16,982 nt of DNA from Armatimonadota bacterium. Lineage in GTDB: Bacteria; Armatimonadota; HRBIN16. Location: NCBI GenBank assembly GCA_028275265.1, contig JAPWUZ010000021.1, positions 1 through 16,982 on the forward strand. Direction: 5' to 3'. A program made the translations under genes and the position numbers. This document shows, piece by piece, positions 1 through 6,980 of the stretch (the stretch's first letter is position 1; every line of letters starts with the position of its first letter). The notes beneath the pieces are model-generated. The model searched no databases. It saw only the letters and a list, made by a program, of their open reading frames with translations, and was not told the origin of the DNA.

Positions 1-1
1 T

Positions 2-256
2 AGCGTGGCTTCGCACCAGAAGTTTGCGCAGAAGTATGGCTTGCCGTTCCCCCTGCTGGCGGATGAGGGAGCGCAGGTTGCTACCACCTACGGCGTCTGG
101 AAAGAAAAGAAACAGTACGGGCGCACCTATATGGGTATCGAGCGCACCACCTTCCTGATCGACGAAAACGGCATCGTGCGCCGCGTTTTTCCGAAAGTAA
201 AAGTGGACGGCCACGTCGAAGAGGTCATTGAGGCAATCCGTTCTCTGGAGGCATGA
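2..256 (+). CDS. Peroxiredoxin (AhpC/TSA, Bcp-like), 3' part
   Basis: This is the C-terminal part of a thioredoxin-fold thiol peroxidase of the Bcp/PrxQ type, which reduces hydroperoxides with electrons from thioredoxin. The reading frame is open to the left edge, so the true start and the peroxidatic cysteine lie outside the window; the GTG at 5 is an internal valine, not the start. Visible family features are the stretch reading SHQKFAQKYGLPFPLLAD near the beginning, then YGVWKEKK, then GIERTTFLIDENG followed by a final helix with VEEVIEAI. These match the second half of Bcp proteins, where the sequence runs from the conserved S-H-x-K-F-x-x-K-Y to the F-L-I-D-x-x-G strand. The stop codon is 2 nt before the preferred start of the next gene, so the two are probably co-transcribed. 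The family call is firm; the exact subtype is less so without the N-terminus. Confidence 0.85.
   Translation, partial: SVASHQKFAQKYGLPFPLLADEGAQVATTYGVWKEKKQYGRTYMGIERTTFLIDENGIVRRVFPKVKVDGHVEEVIEAIRSLEA
247..251 (+). promoter_or_regulatory. Ribosome binding site deciding the start at 259
   Basis: GGAGG lies 1 nt before the ATG at 253 but 7 nt before the ATG at 259. The second spacing is the normal one, so the downstream start is preferred for the secreted helical protein. Confidence 0.6.
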
Positions 257-258
257 GG

Positions 259-867
259 ATGAGGCATTACCTGAAGGTTCTGACTTGCTTGCTGGCGGCA
301 TTGCTGATACCGGCGGCTTCGTGGTCGCAACCTCCGAAGGTTCCCGAGGCGGTGCAAAAGGCGAATGAGGTACTCACCGCGCTAGCGGATATTGACCTGC
401 TGCTGGTGCTGACGCCGTTGAAGCTGAGCAAAGAGCAGATTGGCAAGATAAAGCCGCTGCTGGAGCAGGCGCAAAGCGACCTGATGCGCATGGAAGAGCG
501 CAACGCACAGGCTCTGCTGCAGTTGAAAGACGAGGTGATGACCGCGAGGAACGAGGCACTGAAAGGCAAAACCCCTTCTGAAGAACTGCGCAAAAAACTA
601 CGCGAGGCAGATACCGCTGCCCTGCAACTGCGCATGAAGACGGTGGACCAGGTGGTGCGCAGCCTCTGGGCAAAACTGGATGGTATCCTTTCCGATACGC
701 AGAAGCAGACCATCTACGATCAGGCAAAGGAACAGATGCGCGCTGCTCGCCGCCCTGACGTGGACAAGGTCAGCAAGCGGGAGCTGGGCGAATTCTTCAC
801 GCAGGAGGTACTGCTCGCGCCTCGCACGTTGCCGATACTGGAGGAGTTGCAGAAGGTATCTGAATGA
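259..867 (+). CDS. Secreted helical protein of unknown function (Spy/CpxP-like shape)
   Basis: I do not recognise a named family with certainty. The 202-residue product starts with a signal peptide (basic start, hydrophobic LTCLLAALLIPAA, probable cleavage after ASWS/Q near residue 22), so it should act outside the cytoplasmic membrane. The rest is charged and predicted mainly alpha-helical. It contains LSKEQIGKIKPLLEQA, a long Glu/Lys/Arg-rich helix with M and L repeats, and then LSDTQKQTIYDQA. The pattern 'L-S-x-E-Q-x-x-K-I-x-x-L' followed by a second 'L-S-x-x-Q-K' unit resembles periplasmic Spy/CpxP-type LTxxQ helical-hairpin proteins, but this is a resemblance in shape only. The gene follows the peroxiredoxin and overlaps the MFS transporter by 4 nt (ATGA), so the three probably form one transcript. 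An upstream ATG at 253 is possible but badly spaced from the ribosome binding site. Confidence 0.75.
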   Translation: MRHYLKVLTCLLAALLIPAASWSQPPKVPEAVQKANEVLTALADIDLLLVLTPLKLSKEQIGKIKPLLEQAQSDLMRMEERNAQALLQLKDEVMTARNEALKGKTPSEELRKKLREADTAALQLRMKTVDQVVRSLWAKLDGILSDTQKQTIYDQAKEQMRAARRPDVDKVSKRELGEFFTQEVLLAPRTLPILEELQKVSE

Positions 868-2102
868 GCCACATCGCCACTGCTCCTGCAGCCGTGCGTC
901 GCAACATCATCGCCATCATCGGCGATGTGGCTTTCTTCATGCTGGGGTTCTCGTGCATGGACCCCACGACGGTCATGCCGCAGTTCCTGAAGGAGCTGGG
1001 CGCGTCGCCACAGCTTATCGGACTGATAAGCGGGTTGCGCCTGCTGGTGCTCTTCGCGCCACAGCCCTATGTGGCCCACCGTGTACACGGCAGGCGGCGT
1101 GTCAAACCTTTTCTCATTACCGCGTGCGCCATCGGCAGACTGCCGATGTTCTTGCTGTTCCTGCTGATATGGGCGTACGGTCACCACCGCACGCTGGCGT
1201 TATGGGCGTTCGTGCTGTTCAGCCTGCTGTTTATTGGCTCGGATGGCTTCAGCATCGTGCCCTGGACGGAGATTATCGGCAAGTCCATCCCATCAAACAT
1301 TCGGGGGCGTTTCTTCGGTGCGATGCAGACGGTCTCCTCGCTGGCAGCGCTGGGCGCGCCCGCGCTGGTCAGTACGATCCTGAGTATCCGTGCGCTGACC
1401 TTCCCGCGAAACTACGCTATTCTGATACTGCTGATGGCTACAGGGCTGCTGCTGTCGATGTTGATGCTTCTATTGATTCAGGAACCCGACACGCCGCCAC
1501 AGGAAGACCCTGAGCGCACCTTTGCGGAACACCTGCGCCGCATTCCTGCTCTGTGGCGCAACGACCCAGCCTTGCGCTGGATACTCACCACGCAGTTTCT
1601 GCTGGCAGGGGGAGGCGTGGCTTCCAGCTTCTACGTGCTGTATGCGCGGGAGCGGTTTGGTTTGCCGGAGTCCTACGTGGCGATTTATCTGACCGCTCAG
1701 ACGCTGGGCGCGGTGCTGACGGGTCCGCTATGGGGCTGGATGGCGGACCGCTTCGGTGCGGTTCGAGCGTTGCGGGCGGTGGTGTCGCTGGCGGTGGTGC
1801 CCCCGCTGGCGGCGCTGGTGATGCCTGTCGCGTGGGGGTTCGTGCTTGTGTTTGCCTGTCTGGGCGCGCTGGGATGGAGCCTGTGGAACGCCTTCACCAA
1901 CGCGATACTCTCGGTTGCGCCGCCTGCGGAGCGTCCCACCTACATTGCCCTGCAGAACTTCATGAACCTGCCAGCGGCCCTTGCACCCTTTATCGGAGGG
2001 GTGATTGTGGCGTGGGCGGGCTATCCCGCTGCTTTCCTCACCACGGCGGCGATAGTAACACTGGGTGCATTAAGCGCACGACGCATCCCTCTACGACATT
2101 GA
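864..2102 (+). CDS. MFS transporter
   Basis: This 412-residue integral membrane protein has about 12 hydrophobic segments arranged in two halves, as in major facilitator superfamily permeases. The first half has DVAFFMLGFSCMDP, a loop with basic residues HRVHGRRRVKPF between TM2 and TM3 (the usual position of MFS motif A), and a cytoplasmic central loop rich in Asp/Glu/Arg (residues about 205-235, QEPDTPPQEDPERTFAEHL). The second half repeats the layout with GPLWGWMADRFGAVRALR, a clear motif-A-like loop. The substrate cannot be told from sequence; drug/sugar exporters and uptake permeases share this pattern. AGAAGG at 851-856, 7 nt before the ATG, supports the start, and the ATG overlaps the preceding stop. 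The stop codon shares bases with the -35 box of the next promoter, which suggests that this transcription unit ends here. Confidence 0.9.
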   Translation: MSHIATAPAAVRRNIIAIIGDVAFFMLGFSCMDPTTVMPQFLKELGASPQLIGLISGLRLLVLFAPQPYVAHRVHGRRRVKPFLITACAIGRLPMFLLFLLIWAYGHHRTLALWAFVLFSLLFIGSDGFSIVPWTEIIGKSIPSNIRGRFFGAMQTVSSLAALGAPALVSTILSIRALTFPRNYAILILLMATGLLLSMLMLLLIQEPDTPPQEDPERTFAEHLRRIPALWRNDPALRWILTTQFLLAGGGVASSFYVLYARERFGLPESYVAIYLTAQTLGAVLTGPLWGWMADRFGAVRALRAVVSLAVVPPLAALVMPVAWGFVLVFACLGALGWSLWNAFTNAILSVAPPAERPTYIALQNFMNLPAALAPFIGGVIVAWAGYPAAFLTTAAIVTLGALSARRIPLRH

Positions 2103-2127
2103 CAACTTTGTCACGGTTTTGTATGAT
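2099..2127 (+). promoter_or_regulatory. Near-consensus sigma70-type promoter
   Basis: TTGACA (2099-2104) and TATGAT (2122-2127) are separated by exactly 17 nt. The -35 hexamer is perfect and the -10 differs from consensus at one base. Transcription would begin near 2134, leaving a leader of about 55 nt before the ATG at 2189. The -35 box overlaps the stop codon of the MFS gene. The promoter would drive the outer-membrane protein gene and, through the overlap, rsmI. Confidence 0.75.
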
Positions 2128-2179
2128 AACCTGTAAAACTGGAAGATAGTGCAGGTTGCTTACCTTTGTCCGTCTGTAT

Positions 2180-2183
2180 GGAG
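2180..2183 (+). promoter_or_regulatory. Ribosome binding site deciding the start at 2189
   Basis: GGAG followed by five A/G bases sits 5 nt before the ATG at 2189. The possible TTG start at 2156 is preceded directly by CAGG with no spacing. Starting at 2189 also places the signal peptide closer to the N-terminus. Confidence 0.55.
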
Positions 2184-2188
2184 AAAAG

Positions 2189-4225
2189 ATGGTGAGCCCG
2201 GTTCGCATGATGCTCTCTGTTCGCGTGATTATCTGGCTTGTCGGGGCGGTACTGGTTCTTGCCGCAGGAATCGCTTCTGCGTCCGCAGAAGCAGAGCCAG
2301 AGGCGGTCGTCATCCCAGGCCGGCGGTTTCTACAGCCGCCGGTCATCGACGGCGTGCTCTCCCCCGGGGAATGGGAGAACGCGGTGGAAATCGTCTCGTT
2401 TTGGGATTTCAAACAACAGCGTGAAGCCGAACTTCGCACCCGCTGCCTGCTGGCGTACACGTCCGAAGGAATCTACGCGGCGTTCGACTGTCACGACCCC
2501 GAGCCGAACAAGATTCTGGCACAGGAAACCCGCCGCGGCGCCGACCTCACGAAAGATGATTACGTGGAGCTGTCTGTGGAACCTACCGGAGTCAATGTCG
2601 AGCCCTATTCCTTCCGGGTGAGCGCACGTGGCACACAGGACGAGAGTATCCCCGGCGGCAGTATCAGCAACATCCGCTGGCGCGGCGACTGGAGGGCTGC
2701 GGTCTCGCGCCACAACACCGGCTGGGCCGCTGAAATCTTCGTGCCGTTCCGCATCCTGCGCATCCCGCGCGGGCAGAAAGAGCTGGGCGTGCAGTTGCTG
2801 CGGAACGTTCCCCGCCTGAACGTGCAGTACGTCTATCCAAACACCGGCACGACCTTAGACCTGCTGAAGCGCGCCCGCTGGACCGACCTGCAGCTGCCCG
2901 AAGTGTTGCCACCTCCCATTATCCTGCCGTATACGCAGCTGGATACCACTTCCGGCAAGACCGAATGGCGCAGTGGGTTGGACATCAAGTGGCAGATGTC
3001 CGGAGGGCTTACCTCTCTACTTACCCTCAACCCCGACTTCAAGAACGTGGCGCGGGAGGTGGACAGCGTCTCCTTCAGCTACGTGCCCCGGCTGGTGCGC
3101 GAGACCCGTCCCTTCTTCGTGGAGGGGGATGGCTTTTTCCCCGACACCACCCTTTTCTACAGCGGCAATGTGCAGGCAGTGGACGCCGCGCTCAAGTCCT
3201 TCGGCACCGTGGGCAGGTGGAACTATGGCGCACTGTTCAGCCGGGGTGCAGACCAGTGGGTAACCGTCGGGCGGCTGGCGTACCAGACGAGCATGCGCTC
3301 CCATACCGAGGTGCAGTTCGTCTATGATGACCGTCCGGGCGTGCATTCGACGGCACTGGGAGGCGGAGCGGTGTTCTATCCTTCCTTTCCCGATGGCTTC
3401 GCCAACGTCAGCCTGCTGTACTTCCGCACCTCCGGGCAGAATATGCCGACCGGCGAGAAGGTAGGGCTGATTCTCTGGCGGCAGCGCGGGGATGGACGTA
3501 TCAGCTTCGGAGGGCAGGTTTACCAGATATCGCGGGGGTTCGCGCCGACGCTGGGCTATGCTCCGGAGGTGGGACTGCGCGGCTATGAGAGCATGGCGAT
3601 ATACAACAGACGCTGGGACAACCGTCCCGTGCAGCTGATGGACGCAGGCATCGTGCGCAACCAGCGATGGAAGCTGGACGGCGGCATCTACGACGACACC
3701 CTCAGCGGCTGGGTGTCGGTCACCCTGCGCAATGACATGGTTTACTGGCTCGGCGCGAGCCGCTACCACCGTCCTCCCTATCACGACCGCACCGTCTCCG
3801 CGATGGTGGGCTGGAACGTGCATCGGCTGTACAATGCAGGCGATGTCGTCATCACGTTGGGTAAAGTCGCGGGAGGAGACAGCCTCTACTGGCGGTTCCT
3901 GCAAGGGGTGCCGCTCACCGAGCGGTTCCGCCTGATGCTTCACTACGAGCAGAGCCACATCCGCTACCACGACCCAAACACGCCCGACCGCAACCTGCAC
4001 CAATTTATCGCCACGCTGAACTATGATATCGACCCCGAGCACAGCATCGGCGGGCGATACATCGGCAGGGGGAGCGGCTTTGGCAGTTTTCACGAGATGA
4101 ATACGCTGTATCTCACCTATCGCCAGCAGGTGCGCCGCGGCACCGACATCTTCCTGATATTCGGCGACCCCAACGCCTCCAGCACGCAAACGCGCTTCGC
4201 GGTGAAGGTGATGACGCCGTGGTAG
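2189..4225 (+). CDS. CBM9-like/DUF5916-type outer-membrane beta-barrel protein
   Basis: The 678-residue product has a signal peptide (hydrophobic core IIWLVGAVLVLAAGI, Ala/Ser-rich cleavage area near residues 28-35). Next comes a CBM9-like sugar-binding domain (about 45-235), with the opening PPVIDGVLSPGEW, the strand LAYTSEGIYAAFDCHDPEP, the KDDYVELSVEP segment and WAAEIFVPFRIL. From about residue 250 it matches the DUF5916 pattern: a repeated-strand barrel beginning DIKWQMSGGLTSLLTLNPDF, the signature ETRPFFVEGDGFF near 305-315, then alternating aromatic and polar strands ending in a C-terminal Trp, as in many outer-membrane barrels. The family has no well-established function; a role in binding or passing glycans at the cell surface is inference. 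It implies a diderm envelope. A TTG at 2156 would add 11 residues. The end overlaps rsmI by 7 nt. Confidence 0.85.
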   Translation: MVSPVRMMLSVRVIIWLVGAVLVLAAGIASASAEAEPEAVVIPGRRFLQPPVIDGVLSPGEWENAVEIVSFWDFKQQREAELRTRCLLAYTSEGIYAAFDCHDPEPNKILAQETRRGADLTKDDYVELSVEPTGVNVEPYSFRVSARGTQDESIPGGSISNIRWRGDWRAAVSRHNTGWAAEIFVPFRILRIPRGQKELGVQLLRNVPRLNVQYVYPNTGTTLDLLKRARWTDLQLPEVLPPPIILPYTQLDTTSGKTEWRSGLDIKWQMSGGLTSLLTLNPDFKNVAREVDSVSFSYVPRLVRETRPFFVEGDGFFPDTTLFYSGNVQAVDAALKSFGTVGRWNYGALFSRGADQWVTVGRLAYQTSMRSHTEVQFVYDDRPGVHSTALGGGAVFYPSFPDGFANVSLLYFRTSGQNMPTGEKVGLILWRQRGDGRISFGGQVYQISRGFAPTLGYAPEVGLRGYESMAIYNRRWDNRPVQLMDAGIVRNQRWKLDGGIYDDTLSGWVSVTLRNDMVYWLGASRYHRPPYHDRTVSAMVGWNVHRLYNAGDVVITLGKVAGGDSLYWRFLQGVPLTERFRLMLHYEQSHIRYHDPNTPDRNLHQFIATLNYDIDPEHSIGGRYIGRGSGFGSFHEMNTLYLTYRQQVRRGTDIFLIFGDPNASSTQTRFAVKVMTPW

Positions 4226-5061
4226 AGACAGCGGGCGTGCTGTACGTGGTGGCGACCCCCATCGGCAATCTGGAAGACATCACCCTGCGGGCGTTGCGCG
4301 TGCTTCGAGAAGTGCATCTCATTGCCGCGGAGGATACGCGCGTCACCCGCAAACTGCTGAGCCACTACGATATCCACGCTCCTCTCACCAGCCTGCACGA
4401 ATATTCGCCACCTGCGAAGATCGAGCAGCTGGTGCGGCGTTTGCTTGGTGGTGAATGTGTCGCGCTGGTCACCGACGCGGGAACGCCTACGCTGAGCGAC
4501 CCCGGTAGCGCACTCATCCGCCGCGCCCGCGAGCAGGGGATTGCCGTTATGTGCGTGCCGGGTGCCTCGGCGGTAACAGCGGCGGTGAGCCTCGCCGGCT
4601 TGCCTGATGGGCGGTTTGTTTTCGACGGCTTCCCGCCCCGTAAAAGCAGGGAACGCCACGCTTACCTGCAGTCGCTGGCAGGCGAGCAACGGGCAGTAGT
4701 GTGGTTCGAAGCCCCTCATCGTGTGGTGGACCTTCTGAAGGACGTGCAGCAGGTGTTGGGCGAGCGAGAGATATTCGTTGCCCGCGAGCTGACCAAGCAG
4801 TTTGAAGAATCTCGGCAGGCGACGGTGAGCGAGTGGCTGTCACATTTTGAGCAAACACCGCCTCGCGGTGAGTTCACGCTGATTCTGCTACCTGCACGGG
4901 AAGAGTCATCGCCGCCGTGTGCAGAGGAGCCTCTGCAGATGATTGAGCATCTGGTCGCAGATGGAATGAGCGATAAAGAGGCGATTCGTGAGGCGGCGAA
5001 TCGCAGCGGTGTTCCAAGAAGGGAGCTTTATGCCCGCTGGCTGGAGCGGAAGGGAAAGTAA
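4219..5061 (+). CDS. rsmI: 16S rRNA (cytidine(1402)-2'-O)-methyltransferase
   Basis: RsmI transfers a methyl group from S-adenosylmethionine to the 2'-OH of C1402 in the decoding centre of 16S rRNA. The 280-residue protein has the full family pattern: LYVVATPIGNLEDITLRAL at residues 8-26, AAEDTRVTRKLLSHY at 36-50, SLHEYS at 58-63, TDAGTPTLSDPG at 85-96, VPGASAV at 113-119, DGFPPRKSRER at 136-146, FEAPHR near 164-169 and ARELTKQFEE after it. Length is typical. The start is a GTG that overlaps the preceding gene by 7 nt, with GAAGG about 10 nt upstream; a second GTG at 4237 is a less likely alternative because it would shorten the N-terminal strand. Its position behind an outer-membrane protein gene is probably incidental. 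Confidence 0.95.
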   Translation: MVETAGVLYVVATPIGNLEDITLRALRVLREVHLIAAEDTRVTRKLLSHYDIHAPLTSLHEYSPPAKIEQLVRRLLGGECVALVTDAGTPTLSDPGSALIRRAREQGIAVMCVPGASAVTAAVSLAGLPDGRFVFDGFPPRKSRERHAYLQSLAGEQRAVVWFEAPHRVVDLLKDVQQVLGEREIFVARELTKQFEESRQATVSEWLSHFEQTPPRGEFTLILLPAREESSPPCAEEPLQMIEHLVADGMSDKEAIREAANRSGVPRRELYARWLERKGK

Positions 5062-5152
5062 CGAACAACCGTATCAGCGTGTGCGGTTGCGCAGGAAAGT
5101 CTCTGCCTCCGTCGAACCTAATCCTGACATCTCCGACGAAGGAGGCATCTCG

Positions 5153-5965
5153 ATGAAAATCGGCATCAACCGATGGACAATGCCCGGCGACTGGTCGTTT
5201 GAGCAGTGTCTCAAGGCGGCAAAGGAAGCCGGCTTCGACAGTATCGAGTTCAACATGGCGGAAGACGGTGTGCTGGGCTTTGACGCAAAGGAGTCCGAAG
5301 TGCGCCAGATTGCAGAGACCGCACAGCGCATCGGAGTGGAGCTGTCCAGCCTCTCCACCGGTTTGGGCTGGCGTTATCCGCTGACTAGTCCCGACCCCGC
5401 CGTGCGCGAGAAAGGCATGGCTGCCATCCGCAAGCAACTGCAGATTGCCAGCTGGCTGGGCGTGGACACGATTCTCGTGGTGCCCGGCGTGGTGAACGAA
5501 GAGACCGCCTACGACGAGGCATACGACCGCGCCCACAGCGCACTGCGTGAGCTGCTGCCCGATGCCGAGCGACTGGGCGTGCGCATCGGCGTGGAGAACG
5601 TCTGGAACAAGTTCCTGCTCAGCCCGCTGGAGATGCGCCAGTTCGTGGACGAGCTGGGTAGTCCCTACGCGGGCGTGTATTTTGACGCAGGCAACGTGCT
5701 GGTGATGGGCTATCCTGAACAGTGGATTCGCATCCTCGGCAAGCGCATCTACCGCGTGCATGTGAAGGACTTCAAGACGCACATCGGCAACATCAGTGGC
5801 TTTTGCAACCCGCTGCAGGGCAACGTTCCCTGGGCAAAGGTGAACGAAGCGCTCCGGCAGGTGGGCTACGATGGTTACATCACCGCAGAGGTCGAAGGCT
5901 ACCCGAGCTACCCCGAACTGGGCTTGAAGCATATCGCCGAGAGTCTCAAAGCGGTTTTCCAGTGA
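5153..5965 (+). CDS. Sugar isomerase/epimerase-like TIM-barrel protein (AP endonuclease 2 family)
   Basis: The 270-residue protein belongs to the xylose-isomerase-like TIM-barrel family, which includes hydroxypyruvate isomerase, L-ribulose-5-phosphate and tagatose 3-epimerases, IolE/IolI and the catalytic subunit of C-glycoside deglycosidases. It opens with MKIGINRWTMPG and the AAKEAGFDSIEFNM strand. Likely divalent-metal ligands are Glu148 (IGVENVWN), Asp178 (VYFDAGN), His203 (RVHVKDF) and Glu246 (ITAEVEGY), in the order usual for the family. AAGGAGG at 5139-5145, 7 nt before the ATG, fixes the start; the frame is open further upstream into rsmI but has no site there. The two oxidoreductase genes follow closely (21 nt to the next), so it probably works with them on one sugar or polyol. 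Whether it isomerises, epimerises, dehydrates or cleaves is not readable from sequence. Confidence 0.85.
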   Translation: MKIGINRWTMPGDWSFEQCLKAAKEAGFDSIEFNMAEDGVLGFDAKESEVRQIAETAQRIGVELSSLSTGLGWRYPLTSPDPAVREKGMAAIRKQLQIASWLGVDTILVVPGVVNEETAYDEAYDRAHSALRELLPDAERLGVRIGVENVWNKFLLSPLEMRQFVDELGSPYAGVYFDAGNVLVMGYPEQWIRILGKRIYRVHVKDFKTHIGNISGFCNPLQGNVPWAKVNEALRQVGYDGYITAEVEGYPSYPELGLKHIAESLKAVFQ

Positions 5966-5986
5966 TGTGCCGGAGGAGGTGACAAC

Positions 5987-6979
5987 ATGCTGCGAGTGGG
6001 AATTGTCGGGGTCGGTACGATGGGGCGCACCCATGCGTCCGCCTACATCAAGTTGCCAAATACCCAGCTGATTGGTTTCTACGATGCAGTCACTGAGGCG
6101 GCTCAGCGCGTGGCGTCGCAGTTTGGGGTGCAGGCGTTCCCCACCTACGAGGCGATGCTCGAACAGGTGGACATGGTGGATATCTGCACTCCGACGCCGA
6201 CTCATCTGGATCTGGTGCTGAAAGCCGCCGGCGCGGGCAAGCACATCCTGTGCGAGAAGCCGCTGGGTCGCACCCTGCAACAGTGCGAGCAGATGATCGA
6301 AGCCGCCAGCAATGCAGGTGTGACGCTGATGCCTGCGCAGGTGCTGCGCTTCTTCCCGGAGTTCAAACAGGCGCACGACCTGGTGCTGGCGGGAGCGGTG
6401 GGCAAACCGGCAGCCATCCGCACCAGACGCGGTGGTCCCTATCCCCGCGCCGCCAACGACTGGTACGCGGACTTCGAGCAGAGCGGTGGACCCATTCTGG
6501 ACATGGTCATCCACGACTTTGACTGGCTGCGCTGGACGTTCGGCGAAGTGGAGCGTGTGTTCGCCAAGGCGCTGACCTTCAAGAAGCTGGACCACATTGA
6601 CTACGCCTTAATCACCCTGCGACTGAAGAGCGGCGCGATTGCGCACGTGGAGGCGAACTGGGCAGACCCCAGCGGGTTCAAAGTGGACTTCGAAATCGCG
6701 GGAGACGCGGGCATGATTGCCTTCGACAGCCGCTTTGCGATGCCGTTGACGGTGGCGAAACAGGAGTCTGGCGGCGGAGGCGGCGGCGTAGCGGTGCCCG
6801 AAAGCCCGCTGGCGGAAGACCCTTACATGCTGGAGATTAAACACTTCGTGGACAGCGTAGAGGCAGGGCAACAACCCTCCATTACGGCAGTGGACGGCAT
6901 GAAGGCGGTGGAGATTGCGCTGGCGGCGATAGAGAGCGCGCGCACAGGCAAGGTCATTCGGCTGGGAGGAGGTGCTTGA
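5987..6979 (+). CDS. Gfo/Idh/MocA family NAD(P)-dependent oxidoreductase (first of pair)
   Basis: The product has 330 residues, normal for the family. An N-terminal Rossmann domain carries the dinucleotide loop GVGTMG at residues 8-13, the strand VDMVDICTPTPTH (61-73) and the signature CEKP at 89-92, where Lys91 is the usual catalytic lysine. The C-terminal alpha/beta domain has GGPILDMVIHDFDWLRW (167-183), which supplies the conserved Asp172 and His176. Members oxidise or reduce a hydroxyl on sugars, inositols or glycosides. GGAGGAGGT at 5972-5980 places the ATG 6 nt downstream. A run of six glycines at 262-267 sits in a probable surface loop. The next gene begins 1 nt after this stop, so translation is probably coupled. 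Confidence 0.93.
   Translation: MLRVGIVGVGTMGRTHASAYIKLPNTQLIGFYDAVTEAAQRVASQFGVQAFPTYEAMLEQVDMVDICTPTPTHLDLVLKAAGAGKHILCEKPLGRTLQQCEQMIEAASNAGVTLMPAQVLRFFPEFKQAHDLVLAGAVGKPAAIRTRRGGPYPRAANDWYADFEQSGGPILDMVIHDFDWLRWTFGEVERVFAKALTFKKLDHIDYALITLRLKSGAIAHVEANWADPSGFKVDFEIAGDAGMIAFDSRFAMPLTVAKQESGGGGGGVAVPESPLAEDPYMLEIKHFVDSVEAGQQPSITAVDGMKAVEIALAAIESARTGKVIRLGGGA
6965..6972 (+). promoter_or_regulatory. Ribosome binding site deciding the start at 6981
   Basis: GGAGGAGG lies inside the last codons of the preceding gene and ends 8 nt before the ATG at 6981. The alternative GTG at 6972 overlaps this site and is therefore unlikely. Confidence 0.6.
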
Positions 6980-6980
6980 G

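Noticed and set aside
3017..4189. 390-codon open frame on the minus strand
   Set aside because: Antisense to the well-supported DUF5916-type barrel; low-complexity Val/His/Ala composition.
5066..5089. Inverted repeat CAACCG/CGGTTG after rsmI
   Set aside because: Only 6 bp with a 12-nt loop and no T-run, so a terminator is not supported. No promoter with good spacing was found in the same gap either.
4988..5152. N-terminal extension of the TIM-barrel protein
   Set aside because: The frame is open upstream, but it overlaps rsmI and has no ribosome site; the ATG at 5153 has AAGGAGG at 7 nt and gives the normal family N-terminus.
4874..6595. 573-codon open frame on the minus strand
   Set aside because: It is antisense to rsmI, the TIM-barrel gene and the first Gfo/Idh gene, all with clear motifs. 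Its translation is rich in His/Gln/Val/Ala without domain motifs, as expected from the reverse of GC-rich codons.
6769..6790. GGC/GGA codon run in the first Gfo/Idh gene as a repeat element
   Set aside because: A short glycine loop within an intact frame; simple-sequence variation is enough to explain it.
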